Shown piece by piece: positions 43,368 through 51,351 of a DNA stretch of 64,000 bases; position 1 is the first letter of the stretch, and each line of letters begins with the position of its first letter. Made by a program: the position numbers and the translations under genes. A model generated the notes under the pieces. That model had not been told where the DNA came from and did not search any database. It saw only the letters and a list, made by a program, of their open reading frames with translations. The stretch lies in the NCBI GenBank assembly GCA_029027265.1, contig CP093061.1:2294001-2358000 (forward strand), given 5' to 3'. The DNA comes from Sulfurospirillum_A sp029027265 (GTDB taxonomy: Bacteria; Campylobacterota; Campylobacteria; Campylobacterales; Sulfurospirillaceae).

Positions 43368-44084
43368 TTATTTTGAGTCAGGATACGGTGTATTACTTGA
43401 ACTCTCAGGTAACTAAGGATAACTTATATCTGGTTTTCTTCCTTTAAAGGCTTTTAAGAATATAACAATTTTATCCGCATCTTTGTTATTAATTTTAATA
43501 CCTAATTGAATGCTTCCCATTTGTTTTACAGCATCTTTAAGAGACCAAACTTGTCCATTGTGGAAATATGGAGCAGTTTCAGTGATGTTTCTTAAAGTAG
43601 GAGTTTTTACCATACCTTAATCATTTCCTTTAAAATCTCCAACTTTCATAAACTTATACTGACTTGCTATTTGGAATGGCTGTAGAGATCCACCAAGTGC
43701 TATTCCATTGTGACAAGAAGCACAACCTTTATTCAAAAATACTTTCATACCCTCTTTTTCTTTTTTGTTTAATGCATCTGCTTTTCCGTTTAAAAAATCA
43801 TCATATCTTGATGGAGTAACTAGTGTTTTTTCAAAAATAGCAATTGTTGAAGTAATTCTTTTAAAATCTACTTTTACATCATCACCATATGCTCCTTTAA
43901 ACTCCTTCATATAAGCTGGTATTGAAGTAATTCTTTGCTCTACTAGTTTTGGAGGAGTTGCCATCTCTGGGCCAGCTTGAACAGAACCTTGAGCTTGATC
44001 AGCTAAATGGGGACTTCTTCCATCCCAAAACTGTGCCTTAAAAAATACTGAATTATATACTGTTGGAGAATTTAAATGATGTGG
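43368..44084 (-). pseudogene. Cytochrome c peroxidase (di-haem, MauG/CcpA family), 5' truncated with nonsense mutations
   Basis: The C-terminal two thirds of a periplasmic di-haem peroxidase. LNSPTVYNSVFFKAQFWDGR, QAQGSVQAGPEMA, the second haem site GCASCH, and PTLRNITETAPYFHNGQVWS are unmistakable. The N-terminal part with signal peptide and first haem is missing: the frame joins an IS30 transposase fragment at 44084/44085. In-frame stops break it at 43617-43619 (after FKGND) and again after DISYP, before the natural end near 43368. Non-functional. Confidence 0.85.
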
Positions 44085-44510
44085 ATATATAGTCTCATGT
44101 GAAATGAATAAATTTTTATCTACATGCAGTCTTCCACTTATCTGCTGTGGTGACCAATGTTCTTTTAGTTTTTGACCTATATAGACTTTTATAGGTTGGG
44201 TTAGTCTTATCTTCCTTGGTTTCTTTTTATGTCTTATTTTTGCTATTACATGTGCAGCTTCTGCACTGTATTTTGGTAAAGAATTTCTTGAAAGTTCTCT
44301 ACATATTGTTGCTTTATGCACACCTATCTCATTTGCTATAAAAGTTTGATTCTTTCCTAGCTTATTCAAAGCAGAAATTTGATATCGTTTCTCTAGGGTT
44401 AATTGTTTGTATTTCATAATTATTCCAAATCTTGGTGGGTTTGAGGTTTATATTTTACTACAATTAACTTCTTTCCCTTTTCTCCGATTTGTTGCACTTA
44501 TTGGTTGAAT
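44085..44510 (-). mobile_element. IS30-family element, 5' fragment
   Basis: The first 111 codons of an IS30-type transposase start at ATG 44417. They read LTLEKRYQISALNKLGKNQT, the helix-turn-helix IANEIGVHKATICRELSRN and WSPQQISGRL, then SHETIY, where the frame runs straight into the peroxidase relic. The DDE catalytic domain and right end are gone. About 80-90 bases upstream of the ATG is a likely left terminal end (around 44485-44510, GTGCAACAAAT on the minus strand). A deletion, not an insertion alone, must have created the junction. Confidence 0.8.
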
Positions 44511-44782
44511 GCAGGAGATATATTGTGTCTTGCCCCGTGAGATAGAAGGCTACTTAGTTTTATATTCAAGCTATTTATTTTTTTCTCTTCATTAGCATCC
44601 TGTAAGTTTTTTCTAGCACTATTTGCTGAATTATTAGCATAATTTGCTTTCTCTTCAACATTATCTAAAAGCTTGTTTATGGTGGTTTGTATATGTGATA
44701 TTTCATCATTACTGATTACTTTAATTCTTGCTTTTATGTCATCTTCTAAAAGTATATTTTTTACTATATCACTAGACCTCTC
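44500..44782 (-). pseudogene. Fragment of a methyl-accepting chemotaxis protein
   Basis: No start codon. A stop-free minus-strand frame of about 90 codons reads EDDIKARIKVISNDEISHIQ, then INKLLDNVEEKANYA, NSARKNLQDANEEKK and IKLSSLL. This is the HAMP-exit and coiled-coil pattern of Campylobacterota chemoreceptors. Its far end is cut by the IS30 left end, and its beginning by a stop near 44783. Non-functional remnant. Confidence 0.65.
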
Positions 44783-44872
44783 CTAAAACCCCCCCCCATA
44801 ATATGGGGATTAAAATTTGCTTAAGTAATGTATGGCAAAAACAATAAAATATCGTAAAGTAAATAAACTAAG

Positions 44873-45109
44873 AGATGGAAAGTTGAAGAGTTTCATAAAT
44901 CACTTAAACATAATGTTGATTTAGCAAAATCACCAACAAAGATCATTCGAACACAAAGTAATCATATCTTTTTATCAGTGCTGTCTTTTTTTAAGCTTGA
45001 ATGTTTGAAAATTAAACATAAAATGAACCACTTTGCCATTAGAACAAAACTGTTAATCAGAGCTAATCAGGTGGCTTATTCAGAATTACAACTTTTGAAG
45101 GGTGCGTAA
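44873..45109 (+). pseudogene. C-terminal tail of a DDE transposase
   Basis: 79 codons without a start: RWKVEEFHKSLKHNVDLAKS, then RTQSNHIFLSVLSFFKLECL, ending in LQLLKGA and TAA at 45107-45109. The W.vE..Hk.lK pattern with the following helix is the end of an IS4/IS701-like DDE transposase (catalytic Glu in EEFHK). The IS110 element is inserted 4 bases after its stop codon. The earlier part, 44783-44872, holds a nine-C run and no gene. Confidence 0.7.
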
Positions 45110-45210
45110 GGTCAGTTGCCACCTTAAAACCCCATTAAAAGCTAAGGGAAATAATAAATAATTTTATTACATACCAGCATTAAGCTAAAAACTAAAAAAT
45201 CACTCATAAA

Positions 45211-46191
45211 TCAATAATTTAAATATTTAGTTTTATCATATTGTTCACCGCTTTTAAATAAAGAATGAGCAACGATTATAAGTTTTCTCATAACAGCAAT
45301 TTGAGCTACAGTAGTGTGTTTTCCATTTTCTTTGAGTCGATTGTAAAAAAATTTCATTTTTTCGTTATATCGTGTTGCAACCATAGTTGCCATAAAAAGT
45401 GTTCCTCTATACATTCTACCACCAGCCTTGGAAATGCGACTTTTACCCTTTATAGAAATTCCTGATTCTCTTATGATAGGATCAAGACCAACTAAAGATA
45501 TAATTTGTCTTTGATTTGCATTTGGGTATCTAATAAAAAGATGAGTAAGCACAATAGCTGCTATTTTTCCAATACCATCTATTGATATGATAGATTCATA
45601 TTTTTTAATAAGAATTTCATCTTTAGCAATCATTTGATAAATATCATCAATAACTTCTTCTTCAACGCTCTTTAGTTCTTTTATTTCTTTTTTTAATCTT
45701 CTTGTTAGAGATGACTCTTTACCTTTTGCACTAAGAGCCTCTAGATGATTTGAGAGCTGAACACGCTGCTTTATCTTTATCTTGTAATAGCCCATCATCT
45801 CTTTTATCTCTTCTACAGATGAATCAATTAAAGGTATTATAATTTCATTTTCTCTAGCTATTACAATAGCCTGAGATAAAACTTTTGCATCAATTTTATC
45901 ACTCTTATTTCTCTGGGCTATAGCTTTAGCAAAATTATGTGATTGTTTAGGGTTTATGATAAAAACTTTTATCTTTTTATCTGCACAAAAACGATGTAAA
46001 ATAGAAGAGTATGTGCCTGTAGGTTCATATACAAAAACAAGTTTGTTTATCTCTTTTTTGTAAATCTTTTTAAGTTTACTATAAAGAGATTTAAGTGCCT
46101 TAATACTGTTTTCAATCTCTATATCTAAATTTCCTTTTGGTATATGAATTGAAAGTGTTGACTTTGAAACATCTAATCCGATAGAATACAT
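45211..46191 (-). CDS. IS110-family transposase (bridge-RNA-guided recombinase)
   Basis: 326 aa, full length. The RuvC-like DEDD residues are D7 (GLDVSK), E56 (YEPTGT), D98 and D101 (KSDKIDAKVL). The C-terminal Tnp domain has Ser244 in IRESGISIKGKSRISKAGG, placed like the nucleophilic serine S241 of IS621. No frameshift or stop, so the element may be active. The enzyme uses a bridge RNA transcribed from the upstream left end to pair donor and target DNA. Confidence 0.93.
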   Translation of the reverse strand: MYSIGLDVSKSTLSIHIPKGNLDIEIENSIKALKSLYSKLKKIYKKEINKLVFVYEPTGTYSSILHRFCADKKIKVFIINPKQSHNFAKAIAQRNKSDKIDAKVLSQAIVIARENEIIIPLIDSSVEEIKEMMGYYKIKIKQRVQLSNHLEALSAKGKESSLTRRLKKEIKELKSVEEEVIDDIYQMIAKDEILIKKYESIISIDGIGKIAAIVLTHLFIRYPNANQRQIISLVGLDPIIRESGISIKGKSRISKAGGRMYRGTLFMATMVATRYNEKMKFFYNRLKENGKHTTVAQIAVMRKLIIVAHSLFKSGEQYDKTKYLNY

Positions 46192-46228
46192 TTTGTAAGC
46201 CTTAAAAGTAATTTTAAGAGCTTGTTAG

Positions 46229-46248
46229 CGCAGGAGATAACTCCTGCG
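46229..46248 (-). promoter_or_regulatory. Stable hairpin between bridge RNA and transposase ORF
   Basis: A perfect 8-bp GC-rich stem (CGCAGGAG with CTCCTGCG) and a 4-base loop, 38 bases before the transposase start. It may separate the RNA from the mRNA or limit transposase translation. No T-run follows, so it is not a classical terminator. Confidence 0.55.
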
Positions 46249-46254
46249 TGATTA

Positions 46255-46410
46255 TAGCAATCAACTACACTTAACTTGACCTCGTAAAATACAATCTAGT
46301 TTAAAAACTGATCTTGTTGCCACACAAGCTTAAAGTGCAATAATCTAACTGACCCTCAAGCTAGTTATTTACTTTAAGAAAACAACCGCTTCGGTATTAA
46401 ATCCGATCTA
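46255..46410 (-). ncRNA. Bridge RNA of the IS110 element (predicted)
   Basis: Read on the minus strand, it contains in order LTG (46371-46363, TAAATAACT, identical to the left flank), RTG (46354-46349, GGTCAG, complementary to core plus right flank), LDG (46323-46316, GTGGCAAC, identical to the right end of the element) and RDG (46293-46281, complementary to core plus left end, 12 of 13). The target loop is closed by a perfect 8-bp stem (46371-46378 with 46329-46336). LTG-RTG-LDG-RDG is the order in the IS621 bridge RNA. Exact 5' and 3' ends are not known; those given are estimates. Confidence 0.85.
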
Positions 46411-46509
46411 TTACTACTAAACAAACCCTTATGAAATGATAGCTGAATTGCTATTTATGTATTATACGAGTTATTTATACTATTATAAAAGAAAATTAGG
46501 AATTTTTTG

Positions 46510-46905
46510 ATGAACAACATGGGTGAACCACGCATAAAAATTTTAGCAATGCCAAAAGACACAAACCCATCTGTAAACATTTTTGGTGGTTGGATAATGT
46601 CACAAATAGATATAGTAGGAGCACTAGCCGCTCGTGATGCCAATGTGCACAGAGTTGTGACAGTAGCAGTAAATGGCATGGAATTTCATGAACCTATTTT
46701 TGTAGGAGACACAGTAAGCTACTATGCAAAAGTAGTCAGCATAGGAAATACATCCATAAAAACGGTAGTTGAAGTAACAGCTGAGAGAATCTATGAAGGA
46801 ACTAGACGTTGTGTACATGTAACGAGTGCAATAGTTACTTATGTTGCAGTTGGCGAAGATGGAAAAAAACAAAAAATAAAGTGTGCTAAAAACCATAACA
46901 TTTGA
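46510..46905 (+). CDS. Acyl-CoA thioesterase (YciA-like hotdog protein)
   Basis: 131 aa. MPKDTNPSVNIFGGWIMSQID carries the hotdog-thioesterase N/D-region, with FVGDTVSYYAKVVSIGNTSI typical of YciA/BFIT-type acyl-CoA hydrolases. Start ATG 46510 follows AGGA; an in-frame TTG lies one codon earlier. The IS110 element ends only 40 bases upstream. A -10 like TATACT (46476-46481) survives outside the element, but the -35 region would lie within it. Confidence 0.85.
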   Translation: MNNMGEPRIKILAMPKDTNPSVNIFGGWIMSQIDIVGALAARDANVHRVVTVAVNGMEFHEPIFVGDTVSYYAKVVSIGNTSIKTVVEVTAERIYEGTRRCVHVTSAIVTYVAVGEDGKKQKIKCAKNHNI

Positions 46906-47113
46906 TATCGAAGAGAAAGATACAGCTAAGACAAAAGCTCTACTTACAAAACTAATAAACAACCAAAGTATAGACCAAAAAGAGATAGAACTTCTTTATG
47001 CACTTAGTATGGACAATGCAACAGAACAAAAAAGTGATTACATAAAATTTCAAGCAAAAAAAATTGTTAACTTTTTCAACTCTGATATACTCCAAAATGT
47101 AATAAGAGAATAA
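46883..47113 (+). CDS. Small helical protein, function unknown
   Basis: 76 aa from GTG 46883, overlapping the thioesterase by 23 bases in another frame. Charged helices (EEKDTAKTKALLTKLINNQS), no signal or membrane segment. Probably co-translated with the thioesterase. No family recognised. It ends 120 bases before the type I restriction operon. Confidence 0.5.
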   Translation: MLKTITFDIEEKDTAKTKALLTKLINNQSIDQKEIELLYALSMDNATEQKSDYIKFQAKKIVNFFNSDILQNVIRE

Positions 47114-47233
47114 CTCTGCAGTATTTTCATCTCTCTTTGAAAAAATAATATTGCTATATTCGCGAGTATGCATTTGACAAGTTTATAAAATTATTGTATT
47201 GTTTTACTATATACAATTTGAAAGGATTCAATT

Positions 47234-47821
47234 TTGAAGTTAAAAGATGTGTCAAACCTTAGAACAGGGCTTGTTACTGCAAGAAAAAAAGCTTCTGTAG
47301 TTGATAATAAGACTATATCGTATAAAGCAGTTACTTTAAAATCTTTTAATCCAAATGGTAGTTTAATAGTTGATAATTTAGATACATTTGTATCAAAAGA
47401 AGAAATAAAAAATATTTACCTAACACAAGAAAATGATGTGTTAATAAGGCTTAGAGAGCCAAATATAGCTATACATGTAGATACTAATGATATTGGTTTA
47501 GTTGTACCCTCATTTGTAGCATCTATACGAGTTGATAAAACAAAAGCAAATAGTAAGTTTTTAACATATTATTTAAACTCTAGTATTGCAAAAAAGGCAC
47601 TAAATAATTCTATTGCTGGTACTGCAATAGGAATGATTAAAACAAAAGAGTTAGAAGATTTACAGATTAATCTTCCATCTTTAGAAGAACAAAAAAAGAT
47701 AGTGGAGTTTTTAAACTTAACAAGTAAAGAGATAGATTTACTTGAAAAGTTAAAAAAAGAAAAAGAAAAATACTATTCAGAAGTATTTAACAACATATTA
47801 AAAAATGGAGCAATTAAATGA
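47234..47821 (+). CDS. hsdS: Type I restriction specificity protein, single target-recognition domain
   Basis: 195 aa, about half the usual HsdS. One target-recognition domain is followed by LPSLEEQKKIVEFLNLTSKE, the conserved helical spacer. Half-size S subunits can dimerise or complement a full one. TTG start after AAAGGA; TTGACA at 47174-47179 may be the operon's -35. Its end overlaps hsdM by 4 bases. A second, full-length hsdS lies three genes on, so this one may supply an alternative specificity. Confidence 0.8.
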   Translation: MKLKDVSNLRTGLVTARKKASVVDNKTISYKAVTLKSFNPNGSLIVDNLDTFVSKEEIKNIYLTQENDVLIRLREPNIAIHVDTNDIGLVVPSFVASIRVDKTKANSKFLTYYLNSSIAKKALNNSIAGTAIGMIKTKELEDLQINLPSLEEQKKIVEFLNLTSKEIDLLEKLKKEKEKYYSEVFNNILKNGAIK

Positions 47822-49347
47822 GCAAAACTAGCAAATGCGATTTTGTGGAACAAAAAGTTTCCTCGAAGACAAGTCAAGAAACAATCAACGCTATTGTATG
47901 GAAAGCATGTGCTACATTTAGAGGTAAGATGGATAGCTCTCAGTATAAAGATTATGTTCTTACTATGTTGTTTGTTAAATATTTATCAGATTTTTATAGA
48001 GAAAAGCTAGAAGAGTTAAAAGCTAAACATGGAAATAATACTAAACGAATCCAAAAAAGTTTAAGTCGTGAGAAGTTTAAACTTGATGAAAAATGCACAT
48101 TTGAGTATCTACTCAAACAAAAAGAGGCTGAGAACCTTGGAGAAGAGATAAACAAAGTCTTGGAAGCAATTGAAGAAGACAATAAAGAAAAACTTGAAGG
48201 TGTTTTTAGAAATGTAGATTTCAATAGTGAAACTATGCTTGGAAGAACAAAAGAGCGAAATAAAATACTTAAACACCTACTTGAAGATTTTAGTGATACT
48301 AGACTTGATTTAAGACCCAGTATGCTTAGCGGTAATGATGTTATTGGAGATAGTTACGAGTACCTTATATCTCACTTTGCGAGGGATGCAGGTAAAAAAG
48401 GAGGTGAATTTTTCACACCTAGTGCTGTATCTACTCTTCTTGCAAAATTAGTAGAAGTAAGTGAGGGAGATAGAATCTATGACCCAACTTGTGGTTCAGG
48501 TTCTTTACTCATAAAAGCGAGTAAAGAGGTAGGAAACAATAACTTTAGACTTTATGGACAAGAGAGTAATGGAACAACAGTATCACTAGCAAAAATGAAT
48601 ATGTTTTTACATGATATAAACGATGCAGTGATAGAGTGGGGAGATACCATAGGTAATCCACTTCATTTAGAAAATGAACATCTTATGAAATTTGATGTAG
48701 TTGTAGCAAACCCTCCATTTAGTTTAGATAAATGGGGAAGCGAGCTTGCGAGTGATGATAAATATAAAAGGTTTGAGAGAGGAGTGCCACCAAAAAGCAA
48801 AGGGGATTATGCTTTTTTACTTCATATGATAGCCTCACTCAATGAGCATGGACGAATGGGAGTAGTTCTTTCTCATGGTGTACTCTTTCGTGGTTCTAGC
48901 GAGGGGAAAATAAGAAAACAATTAATAGAGGAAAATTTACTTGATGCTGTAATAGGACTTCCTGCAAATCTATTTTTTGGAACGAGCATACCTGCTTGTA
49001 TATTGGTCTTTAAAAAAGGGCGAACTAATACGGAGGTACTCTTTATAGATGCAAGTCGTGAATTTAACAAAGAAAAAAATCAAAACAAGATAGATAGTGA
49101 ACATATACAAAAGATATTTGATACTTATAAAAAGAAAAGTGAGATAGAAAAATACTCACATGTAGCAACACTGCAAGAGATACAAGAGAATGATTATAAT
49201 TTAAATATACCTAGATATGTAGATACTTTTGAAGAGGAAGAGATAGTTGACATAGAAGCTACTAAAACAAATATAGTAAAGATTGAAAATGAATTAGTCG
49301 CAGTTAAGGCTAAGATGAGTGGTTTTCTTAAAGAGTTAGGATTGTAA
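47818..49347 (+). CDS. hsdM: Type I restriction-modification methyltransferase subunit
   Basis: 509 aa N6-adenine methylase. An N-terminal helical domain (residues 1-150) is followed by GGEFFTPSAVSTLL, SAM-binding DPTCGSGSLL and catalytic NPPF (VVANPPFSLDKWG). With HsdS it methylates the two halves of a bipartite site and, with HsdR, restricts unmodified DNA. Overlaps the half hsdS; the RhuM-like gene starts one base after its stop. Confidence 0.95.
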   Translation: MSKTSKCDFVEQKVSSKTSQETINAIVWKACATFRGKMDSSQYKDYVLTMLFVKYLSDFYREKLEELKAKHGNNTKRIQKSLSREKFKLDEKCTFEYLLKQKEAENLGEEINKVLEAIEEDNKEKLEGVFRNVDFNSETMLGRTKERNKILKHLLEDFSDTRLDLRPSMLSGNDVIGDSYEYLISHFARDAGKKGGEFFTPSAVSTLLAKLVEVSEGDRIYDPTCGSGSLLIKASKEVGNNNFRLYGQESNGTTVSLAKMNMFLHDINDAVIEWGDTIGNPLHLENEHLMKFDVVVANPPFSLDKWGSELASDDKYKRFERGVPPKSKGDYAFLLHMIASLNEHGRMGVVLSHGVLFRGSSEGKIRKQLIEENLLDAVIGLPANLFFGTSIPACILVFKKGRTNTEVLFIDASREFNKEKNQNKIDSEHIQKIFDTYKKKSEIEKYSHVATLQEIQENDYNLNIPRYVDTFEEEEIVDIEATKTNIVKIENELVAVKAKMSGFLKELGL

Positions 49348-49348
49348 C

Positions 49349-50191
49349 ATGAGCAATATTATTGTTTATGAAGATGGTGAATTAGAACTAAAAGTTTCTG
49401 TTAATGATGAAACTATTTGGCTTAATCAATTACAAATGTCTGAAATCTTTGATACAAGTACAGATAATATTGGATTACATCTAAAAAATATTTATAAAGA
49501 AAATGAATTAGTTGAAGATTCAACTACCGAGGATTTCTCGGTAGTTCGCCAAGAGGGAAATAGAAAAGTAAAACGAAATATAAAACATTATAATTTAGAT
49601 GTTATTACTTCTGTTGGATATAGGGTAAATTCATCAAAGGCTACAAAGTTTAGACAATGGGCTACTTCAATTCTTAAAAGCTATATACAAGATGGCTATG
49701 CTATTAATACTCACAAAATCACAGAACAAAGGTTAGTATCTCTTGAAAACAATATGACTACTATTACATCTCATATTAAAAACAATACTTTAGATGTCAA
49801 GGAAGGCATATTTTATGATGGGCAAATTTATGATGCTTATGTATTTGTAAGTGACCTTATAAAAAGTGCGAAAAAAAGTATCATCATAATTGATAACTAT
49901 GTAAATGATACAGTTTTAACACTACTTAGTAAAAATACTACCGTAAAAACAACAATTTATACTAAAAACATCACAAAACAACTAAAACTAAATAGTGAAA
50001 AATACAATGCTCAATACAAAAATCTTACACTAAAAAAGTTTGATTTATCTCACGATAGATTTTTGATAATAGATGATGATATATATCATATAGGAGCTAG
50101 TCTAAAAGACCTCGGTAAAAAATGGTTTGCATTTAGTAAAATGGATAAAGATAGTGTCTCAATAATGGAGAAATTAGTATGGATAGTATAG
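49349..50191 (+). CDS. RhuM-like domain fused to a phospholipase-D-like domain
   Basis: 280 aa. Residues 1-115 match the RhuM N-terminal part (ETIWLNQLQMSEIFDTSTDN, HYNLDVITSVGYRVNSSKAT). Residues 150-280 form a single PLD-like domain, with SLIII-type strands and HDRFLIIDDDIYHIGASLKD. The HKD motif is H-x-R rather than H-x-K, so nuclease or lipase activity is doubtful. Such genes are common passengers of type I restriction operons; their job is unknown. It overlaps the next hsdS by 13 bases. Confidence 0.75.
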   Translation: MSNIIVYEDGELELKVSVNDETIWLNQLQMSEIFDTSTDNIGLHLKNIYKENELVEDSTTEDFSVVRQEGNRKVKRNIKHYNLDVITSVGYRVNSSKATKFRQWATSILKSYIQDGYAINTHKITEQRLVSLENNMTTITSHIKNNTLDVKEGIFYDGQIYDAYVFVSDLIKSAKKSIIIIDNYVNDTVLTLLSKNTTVKTTIYTKNITKQLKLNSEKYNAQYKNLTLKKFDLSHDRFLIIDDDIYHIGASLKDLGKKWFAFSKMDKDSVSIMEKLVWIV

Positions 50192-51351
50192 TGCCACAAG
50201 GGTATAAACAGACTAAAGTTGGGGTTATTCCTGAGGATTGGGAGGTTGTGAAGTTAAGTGAAGTATGTAGTAAAAAAGCAAAGTATGGTATTAATGCTCC
50301 AGCTGTTCAATTTAATATTAATTTACCAGTTTATTTAAGAATAACTGATATTAGTGAAAGGGGTGAATTTAATCCCAAAAAGATATCTTCTGTAAGTGAT
50401 AAAGATTATAAAAACTTTATTTTAGCAGAGAATGAATTAGTATTAGCTAAAACTGGTGCAACAGTAGGAAAGTCATATTTATATAATAAAAATGATGGAG
50501 AGTTGATTTATGCAGGATTTTTAATAAAAATATCTCCTGATATAGCTAAATTAAATAGCAAATTTCTAAAAAATTATCTTGCAACTTCTTTCTATTGGTA
50601 TTGGGTAAAAGTAATGTCTGTTAGAAGTGGACAGCCAGGAATTAATGCAGAAGAATATTCAATAATGCCAATTCCACTACCAGCACTAGAAGAACAAGAA
50701 AAAATAGCCAATATTTTAACAACTTGGAATGATGCAATTTCAAAACAAAAGGAATTGATAAAAGCTAAAGAGGCACTAAAAAAAGGATTGATGCAGAAGC
50801 TTTTAAGCGAAGAGGTTCGGTTTAATGGTTTTTTTAATGAGTGGGAAGAAGTAAGGCTTGGAGAAATTCTAAAAATTGGAAGTGGCAAAGACTATAAACA
50901 TTTAGAAAATGGAGATATTCCAGTATACGGAACAGGCGGCTATATGCTATCGGTTAATAATTATCTTTATGATGGAGAAAGTGTTTGTATTGGCAGAAAA
51001 GGAACTATTGATAAACCAATGTTATTAAATGGTAAATTTTGGACAGTAGATACATTATTTTATACACATTCATACAAAAAATCTATACCTATATTTTTAT
51101 ATTTTACTTTTTTACAGATTAATTGGAAAAAATATAATGAAGCTTCAGGAGTTCCAAGTCTTTCAAAAAAAATAATTGAAACTATAACAATAAAACTCCC
51201 TTCACTCCAAGAACAACAAAAAATAGCAGAAGTTCTAATCAATGCAGATAAAGAGATAGATTTACTTAAAAATGAACTCCAAAAGTTGAAAGAGCAGAAA
51301 AAAGGGCTTATGCAGAAGTTACTTACTGGGGTTGTGAGGGTGAAAGTATGA
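50179..51351 (+). CDS. hsdS: Type I restriction specificity subunit, full length
   Basis: 390 aa with two target-recognition domains, each followed by the conserved spacer: LPALEEQEKIANILTTWNDA near residue 175 and LPSLQEQQKIAEVLINADKE near the C-terminus. It directs the HsdM/HsdR complex. No long direct or inverted repeat shared with the half hsdS at 47234 was noticed, so shuffling by inversion is not evident. Overlaps the RhuM gene by 4 bases. Confidence 0.9.
   Translation: MDSIVPQGYKQTKVGVIPEDWEVVKLSEVCSKKAKYGINAPAVQFNINLPVYLRITDISERGEFNPKKISSVSDKDYKNFILAENELVLAKTGATVGKSYLYNKNDGELIYAGFLIKISPDIAKLNSKFLKNYLATSFYWYWVKVMSVRSGQPGINAEEYSIMPIPLPALEEQEKIANILTTWNDAISKQKELIKAKEALKKGLMQKLLSEEVRFNGFFNEWEEVRLGEILKIGSGKDYKHLENGDIPVYGTGGYMLSVNNYLYDGESVCIGRKGTIDKPMLLNGKFWTVDTLFYTHSYKKSIPIFLYFTFLQINWKKYNEASGVPSLSKKIIETITIKLPSLQEQQKIAEVLINADKEIDLLKNELQKLKEQKKGLMQKLLTGVVRVKV

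Larger units (their letters stand above)
45114..46470 (-). mobile_element. Complete IS110-group insertion sequence
   Basis: Unique part 45116-46468, flanked on both sides by the dinucleotide AG (CT on the element's own strand): 45114-45115 and 46469-46470. The boundaries were set by matching the four bridge-RNA guides to flanks and ends. It carries one full-length DEDD transposase and a 277-base non-coding left end upstream of it, typical of the IS110 group (IS1111 elements differ). The right end is about 95 bases. No terminal inverted repeats, as expected. Confidence 0.9.

Noticed and set aside
44789..44797. Run of nine C, as in phase-variable genes of Campylobacter
   Set aside because: It lies among gene relics; no intact frame spans it, so there is nothing to switch.
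47234..51351. Possible hsdS shuffling by inverted or direct repeats
   Set aside because: The two hsdS genes share only the family's spacer motif at protein level; no long identical DNA repeat was seen.
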